This document shows positions 60,563 through 64,000 of a stretch of DNA of 64,000 nucleotides, in pieces; within the stretch, counting starts at the first letter, position 1; the number at the start of each line of letters is the position of its first letter. The notes beneath the pieces are model-generated. The model did no database searches. It saw only the letters and a program-made list of their open reading frames with translations, and was not told where the DNA came from. Origin of the DNA: Lysinibacillus_B sp031181585 (GTDB lineage Bacteria > Bacillota > Bacilli > Bacillales_A > Planococcaceae); the NCBI RefSeq assembly GCF_047301505.1, contig NZ_CP154840.1:1550001-1614000 (forward strand), in the 5' to 3' direction. The position numbers and the translations under genes were made by a program.

Positions 60563-60790
60563 GAGGGGGAGGGTGCTGGTAATATCCGGTGAAAATCTGC
60601 TCAAGTTCAATACAAACTTTTAAGTAGTGCCAAAGGGATAAATAAGTGATCAGAAGAGCAGGGGTGAATGATTTACCATGCTCATACGTTCCTATGAGAA
60701 TCTAATCTTTTTTATTATAATGATAAATCAATTAGCATCACATTGGATCTCTCGGTTTCAAATGCCTTATTCTTAAAATGGACAACCACT

Positions 60791-61384
60791 CTAATCAGTC
60801 ATTTTTTCTCTCCTGCTTATGGAATGAATACCTTCGACAAAGGTGTTGATTAAAATGGTCAAACTTTGATCGATGTCTAATGGCATGCCGAACCCTCCCA
60901 TTTGCTCAAGCGATGTAAAGCCGTGCAAAATGCTCCGTAATCCTCTTACTATGTGAATAGCCATCTCTTCGCTCAACTCATATATTTCAAGAACACGTAC
61001 AACAAGCTGCAGGATAGCCTGTTGATGATGTGCGAATTCCTCATTCAGGGAATGGGGAATCCGAGTGGCTGCCATATAGAGCCCTGGGTGCTTCCTGACA
61101 AATTCAACATAGGCTCTGCTGATGGAATGAATCGCTTCATCACCAGATTTACCGATGCCAGCAAGCAGCATATATTCATAAAGGCCTTTCAAGCCTTGGA
61201 TGGCTAACAGCTGCTTCAGGTCATCCAGACTATTCACGTGGTTATATAAGGAAGGTGGGCGAATCTCCAATTCCTTTGCTAGCAGGCTAAAGGACAGATA
61301 ATCGAGTCCATTTTTATCAATCATTTCCGTTGATTTTTGTAAAATAATTTCCAAATCGATTTTTGCACGACGAGACATATCCAT
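60791..61384 (-). CDS. TetR-family regulator (WHG-type C-terminal domain)
   Basis: The 197-residue protein has a TetR helix-turn-helix ('LSFSLLAKELEIRPPSLYNH') and a C-terminal domain resembling TetR WHG/TetR_C types ('RKHPGLYMAATRIPH', 'IVRGLRSILHGFTSLEQMGG'). It starts eight bases after the MBL-fold gene, so they are one operon. A 40-bp palindrome in front of the operon is the likely binding site. Confidence 0.87.
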   Translation of the reverse strand: MDMSRRAKIDLEIILQKSTEMIDKNGLDYLSFSLLAKELEIRPPSLYNHVNSLDDLKQLLAIQGLKGLYEYMLLAGIGKSGDEAIHSISRAYVEFVRKHPGLYMAATRIPHSLNEEFAHHQQAILQLVVRVLEIYELSEEMAIHIVRGLRSILHGFTSLEQMGGFGMPLDIDQSLTILINTFVEGIHSISRREKMTD

Positions 61385-61392
61385 TACACTTC

Positions 61393-62100
61393 CTACTTTA
61401 ATAATTTTTCAGCTTCATTAATGGCCTGCATCATGGCCTGAGTGGGCTCTACAATCATTTTTCCATGGCCTGCAGCAAGCAATGCAGGCTGAAGCGCCGC
61501 TAATTTTTTTGCACTGTTAATCGCTTTCTCCTTATTCCAAGTAGCCAATGCCGGGAAGGGAAAGGAGGGGACGACCAAGCCGGAAACAGCCACTTTTCCC
61601 CGCGTTTGAAAAGCGTCTCCCACTATTAAACCAGCGTTACGCTTATCGAGCAATGCGATCGATCCAGGGGTGTGTCCAGGGGAAGCAATAACTTCCAATG
61701 AACCGATATAGTCACCTTCCATCAGCAATCTGTCCGGTTTAGTCAAGATGTTTTTAGGCACTCCTCCTCGGATAGGAGATGCGGGTTCACCTTCTAACAG
61801 CGTTGTATCACCTGCGAGCAGCATTGCATCACGTGTAGAAATGCTTACCTCAATATCCGGCAATAGCTTTTTTATCGCATCTAAAGCCCCTACATGATCT
61901 GAGTGGGCATGTGTAAGGATGAGCTTTGTAATAGGCTTACCAATTTTCAGCGAGGCACGGATAATTCCCTTTACACTATAAGGCATGGCGGCATCAATCA
62001 GCGTCAGTTCCTGTTCTTCTTCAACCAAATAGCAGTTTACAGGAAATAATCGAGGCATAAAAGAAAGCTGAAACAGAGTGTTGCTTTTTGTAATTTTCAT
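61393..62100 (-). CDS. Metallo-beta-lactamase-fold hydrolase
   Basis: The 235-residue protein has 'THAHSDHVGAL' (metal site), 'ASPGHTPGSIALLD', the Asp in 'VGDAFQ' and a final His in 'AAGHGKM', a complete MBL metal set. It is close in style to YflN/YobT-type hydrolases. It is the first gene of an operon with a TetR regulator and may act on the compound that regulator senses. GGAGTTT precedes the ATG. Confidence 0.85.
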   Translation of the reverse strand: MKITKSNTLFQLSFMPRLFPVNCYLVEEEQELTLIDAAMPYSVKGIIRASLKIGKPITKLILTHAHSDHVGALDAIKKLLPDIEVSISTRDAMLLAGDTTLLEGEPASPIRGGVPKNILTKPDRLLMEGDYIGSLEVIASPGHTPGSIALLDKRNAGLIVGDAFQTRGKVAVSGLVVPSFPFPALATWNKEKAINSAKKLAALQPALLAAGHGKMIVEPTQAMMQAINEAEKLLK

Positions 62101-62113
62101 ATGGAAACTCCTT

Positions 62114-62153
62114 AAACTAATATGATTAGTTAATTAACTATTGATATTAGTTT
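62114..62153. promoter_or_regulatory. 40-bp operator palindrome of the MBL-TetR operon
   Basis: Two 20-bp arms match at 18 positions, each reading AAACTAATAT outermost and AGTTAA innermost. It begins 14 bases before the MBL start. The length fits two TetR dimers. Confidence 0.75.
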
Positions 62154-62173
62154 ATGTGCCGAGGGAATAATTG

Positions 62174-62353
62174 TCAACCTTTTGTGGGAATAAATTGGCT
62201 GCTTTGTTTTAGGGAACTATCCACCCTTTCATTGATCTGATCTGTAATTAATAGCTGTGCTGATGACTTCCAGGGGAATGAGTGTACCGTATTATGTATC
62301 ATGCAATTTGAAATATCCTTACCCCAGCTTCGTTCTTCACCCTTAAGATTCAT
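62174..62353 (-). other. Open frame overlapping the end of the phosphatase gene
   Basis: An ATG at 62353 opens 59 codons ('GEERSWGKDISNCMIHN' near the start, ending 'QFIPTKG') and overlaps the phosphatase stop. No ribosome site is seen. The translation is plausible but unrecognised; it could be a coupled small gene, a relic or chance. Confidence 0.25.
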
Positions 62354-62963
62354 GTATATTTCGATGTGTTATATCACCCTCTAGGTTGATCTCCAGCTCT
62401 CTATTTTTAACTTCGATAATTGTTAAACTCGTATCATGTATAAAAGGGGGGGTCCATAACTCCTCAATAGATAGCTTTTTGCAATGCAATAACAATGCCT
62501 TTATGAATACTGTGTGCGTGACAACAAGAATATTTCCATCATCGTGCTCCGAATGTATCCGCTTTAAAAAATTAGCAACCCTTTCTTGCACCTGAGAGAA
62601 GCTTTCTCCTGTATTAGCAGTATAAAGGTGGGGGGTGTTCCAGAATGTATGATATTCTTTCGAATAGTTTTGTTTTAGATAGTCGTGTGTTTGTCCCTCC
62701 CATTCTCCTAAATTGATTTCGCGGAGATTCTCATCTTCTATTATTGGCTGGTTTTTGCCGCCTATTATGAACGAGGCAGTCTTGACTGTCCGCTTACTCG
62801 GGCTTGCATAGATAGACTGAAAATCTATCTCCTTCAATCTGTTCCCCAGCGCTATTGCATTTTTTATTCCAGCCTCTGTTAACTCTGAGTCATTCCATCC
62901 CTGCATCCTTTTTTCCGTATTCCATATCGTTTCCCCGTGTCTTGTTACGAAAAGTCTTAACAA
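62343..62963 (-). CDS. Histidine phosphatase family protein
   Basis: The 206-residue enzyme of the phosphoglycerate-mutase-like family has the catalytic 'RHGET' (His9), 'LNLGEWEGQTHDYLK'-like helix and the second catalytic His in 'VVTHTVFIKAL'. Members hydrolyse phosphomonoesters; many are broad-specificity phosphatases. The TTG at 62963 lies nine bases after AAAGGGAG and is preferred to the longer frame. The substrate is unknown. Confidence 0.85.
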   Translation of the reverse strand: MLRLFVTRHGETIWNTEKRMQGWNDSELTEAGIKNAIALGNRLKEIDFQSIYASPSKRTVKTASFIIGGKNQPIIEDENLREINLGEWEGQTHDYLKQNYSKEYHTFWNTPHLYTANTGESFSQVQERVANFLKRIHSEHDDGNILVVTHTVFIKALLLHCKKLSIEELWTPPFIHDTSLTIIEVKNRELEINLEGDITHRNIHES

Positions 62964-63180
62964 TAATTTCCACTCCCTTTTTGGATTTTTGAAATTCACA
63001 AAAATCCAATTTTATACAATAGTATAAACAATGTTATTATTAGTACACAAATGGCAGGGATTATAAATGGGTACTTTCAATTAGTTAAACCTTGATAAAC
63101 AGCGATTTCGTAAAATGAGCTTTCCATGTACAAGTGCTCCTGCTATTCAGAACAGTATAATACCTCAATAACCGGAAAAG

Positions 63181-63209
63181 CCCGGACACATTTTATACAT
63201 GTCCAGGCA
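63181..63209 (-). terminator. Terminator of the M50-like gene
   Basis: On the minus strand GCCTGGACA pairs with TGTCCGGGC (one mismatch) and is followed by TTTTCC. Confidence 0.7.
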
Positions 63210-63241
63210 ATCTATTTCTTTTCAAATATGTCACAATTGAC

Positions 63242-63832
63242 TTAGTGTTTATTTTCTTCCTCTTCCCGTTCTTTTTTAATTTCCTCAATCTGCTTCATCT
63301 GCTTTTGATACTCCTCTTCCATTTCAGAGGTGGCTGGAAGGAAGGCCTCGTTATTATAGTCGATTCGCTTTCCGTAACGAATCATTTCATAAATAATCAT
63401 GCCATTGTTTGGCTTCCCGTTGACAGTCTTCATCGGTACGATATCGAATAATACATAATAGAATGCATAAAAAATAAAGCGGTCCCAAAACGTTTTGTAC
63501 TCCTCCATCCATCCATTAGCGATTAGAAAATTGATAAGGATGGCAAGGGTGAGATTGGTGAGAATTGGTCCTGCATAGATACAAATATAGGCCAATTTAC
63601 TTTCCCGTTTTAACCCATCATATGAAAACCAGCTGTACACATGGTAATATTTCCGGATATCGATCATTCCGACCTTCCGTACCCGTGGGCCGGAGCCAAT
63701 TGTCAGCCTGGGATTGATGACACCAAACAACCAGCTGACAATTAGATAGCCTGCCTCCCGCAGGAAGATGACGACGGGCAGGATGATAAATGCAGAAATG
63801 ATGAGCGACAACAGGTCCGATAGTGCAAACAT
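63242..63832 (-). CDS. M50-like membrane protein with lost HExxH motif
   Basis: The 196-residue membrane protein follows the site-2-protease (M50) plan: first helix, then 'FLREAGYLIVSWLFGVINPR' and 'LTIGSGPRV', then a later 'DIVPMKTVNGKPNNG'. In active M50 enzymes these read His-Glu-x-x-His and Asn-Pro-x-Pro-x-x-Asp-Gly. Here the two zinc-binding His are Arg25 and Tyr29, and the Asp is replaced; only Glu26 is kept. It is therefore probably a pseudoprotease. It ends in a charged coiled-coil tail ('YQKQMKQIEEIKKEREEEEN'). Function is unknown. Confidence 0.6.
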   Translation of the reverse strand: MFALSDLLSLIISAFIILPVVIFLREAGYLIVSWLFGVINPRLTIGSGPRVRKVGMIDIRKYYHVYSWFSYDGLKRESKLAYICIYAGPILTNLTLAILINFLIANGWMEEYKTFWDRFIFYAFYYVLFDIVPMKTVNGKPNNGMIIYEMIRYGKRIDYNNEAFLPATSEMEEEYQKQMKQIEEIKKEREEEENKH

Positions 63833-63990
63833 ATAGTCACATCCTAACGCATTGCTCGAAGGCTCCTTCTATTAGTACCCGCTATAGAGGAAATAAATCA
63901 GAAAGAAATGTATTTCAAAATTTATGTATTATTGGTTTTATTTAATAATGGGTGAGTAAAAGCAGAGATTTAATCGTCTAGGTTGATAAC

Positions 63991-64000
63991 TAGGAGGTGA
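63991..64000 (+). promoter_or_regulatory. Ribosome binding site at the window end
   Basis: AGGAGGTGA (63992-64000) is a near-perfect anti-16S match and most likely precedes a gene starting just beyond the window. Confidence 0.6.

Overview
The window looks like chromosomal DNA from a low-GC, spore-forming Gram-positive bacterium, most likely a Planococcaceae relative such as Solibacillus or Lysinibacillus. The reasons are strong AGGAGG-type ribosome binding sites, frequent TTG starts, YheC/YheD-type and SLAP-domain proteins, a CsoR-CopZ-CopA copper operon, and several ECF sigma/membrane-protein pairs. I saw no rRNA, tRNA, insertion sequence, prophage or CRISPR array. This placement is inference from gene content; no marker gene is present.

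Layout. 1-2.8 kb: end of an effector-binding regulator, a C45 acyltransferase-like hydrolase, a TVP38-type membrane protein and an unknown protein. 2.9-6.1 kb: copper homeostasis (csoR, copZ, copA) with three matching CsoR operators. 6.2-13.2 kb: a sulfite/nitrite-reductase-like protein, a zinc alcohol dehydrogenase with divergent LysR, an SDR enzyme with TetR, a tiny membrane protein and a DUF418 protein. 13.5-15.4 kb: an RNase-A-like toxin-domain protein and two paralogous partner (immunity-like) genes separated by a frameshifted toxin relic. 15.4-21 kb: a two-component system with a secreted neighbour, a TspO-like protein, and an ECF sigma/anti-sigma pair. 21-35 kb: two paralogous secreted proteins, an amidase with a small partner, a decayed stretch, MarR/quinone reductase, a P-loop kinase, a staygreen homologue, a lipoprotein cyclophilin, a globin-like chemoreceptor lacking the haem histidine, and a second ECF pair.

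35-44 kb holds LURP-one, SLAP and PH-domain proteins, a Gly/Pro repeat protein, and the most unusual locus of the window (39.9-43.9 kb, minus strand). There, three small peptides sharing an NSGNS motif are followed by an aspartate/glutamate-type racemase and an 801-residue fusion of a MurF-like ligase (without the UDP-substrate domain) to a YheC/YheD ATP-grasp domain. I read this as a candidate peptide- or amino-acid-ligation system; no function is proven by sequence.

44-64 kb: a Cache chemoreceptor, a DHA2 drug efflux pump preceded by a possible leader peptide, a third ECF pair, another MFS transporter, an ECF sigma factor fused to a YcdB/YcdC-like domain with a 45-bp in-frame tandem duplication, MBL and SDR enzymes, hutG-gltS with divergent LysR, an MBL-TetR operon behind a 40-bp palindrome, a histidine phosphatase and an M50-like protein whose HExxH motif is lost.

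Regulation is visible as operator palindromes in front of csoR, copZ, copA, the LysR-adh and LysR-hutG divergent pairs, the SDR/TetR pair and the MBL-TetR operon. Many convergent genes are separated by shared rho-independent terminators. Start codons were chosen by ribosome binding site spacing, so several CDS begin downstream of the longest open frame.
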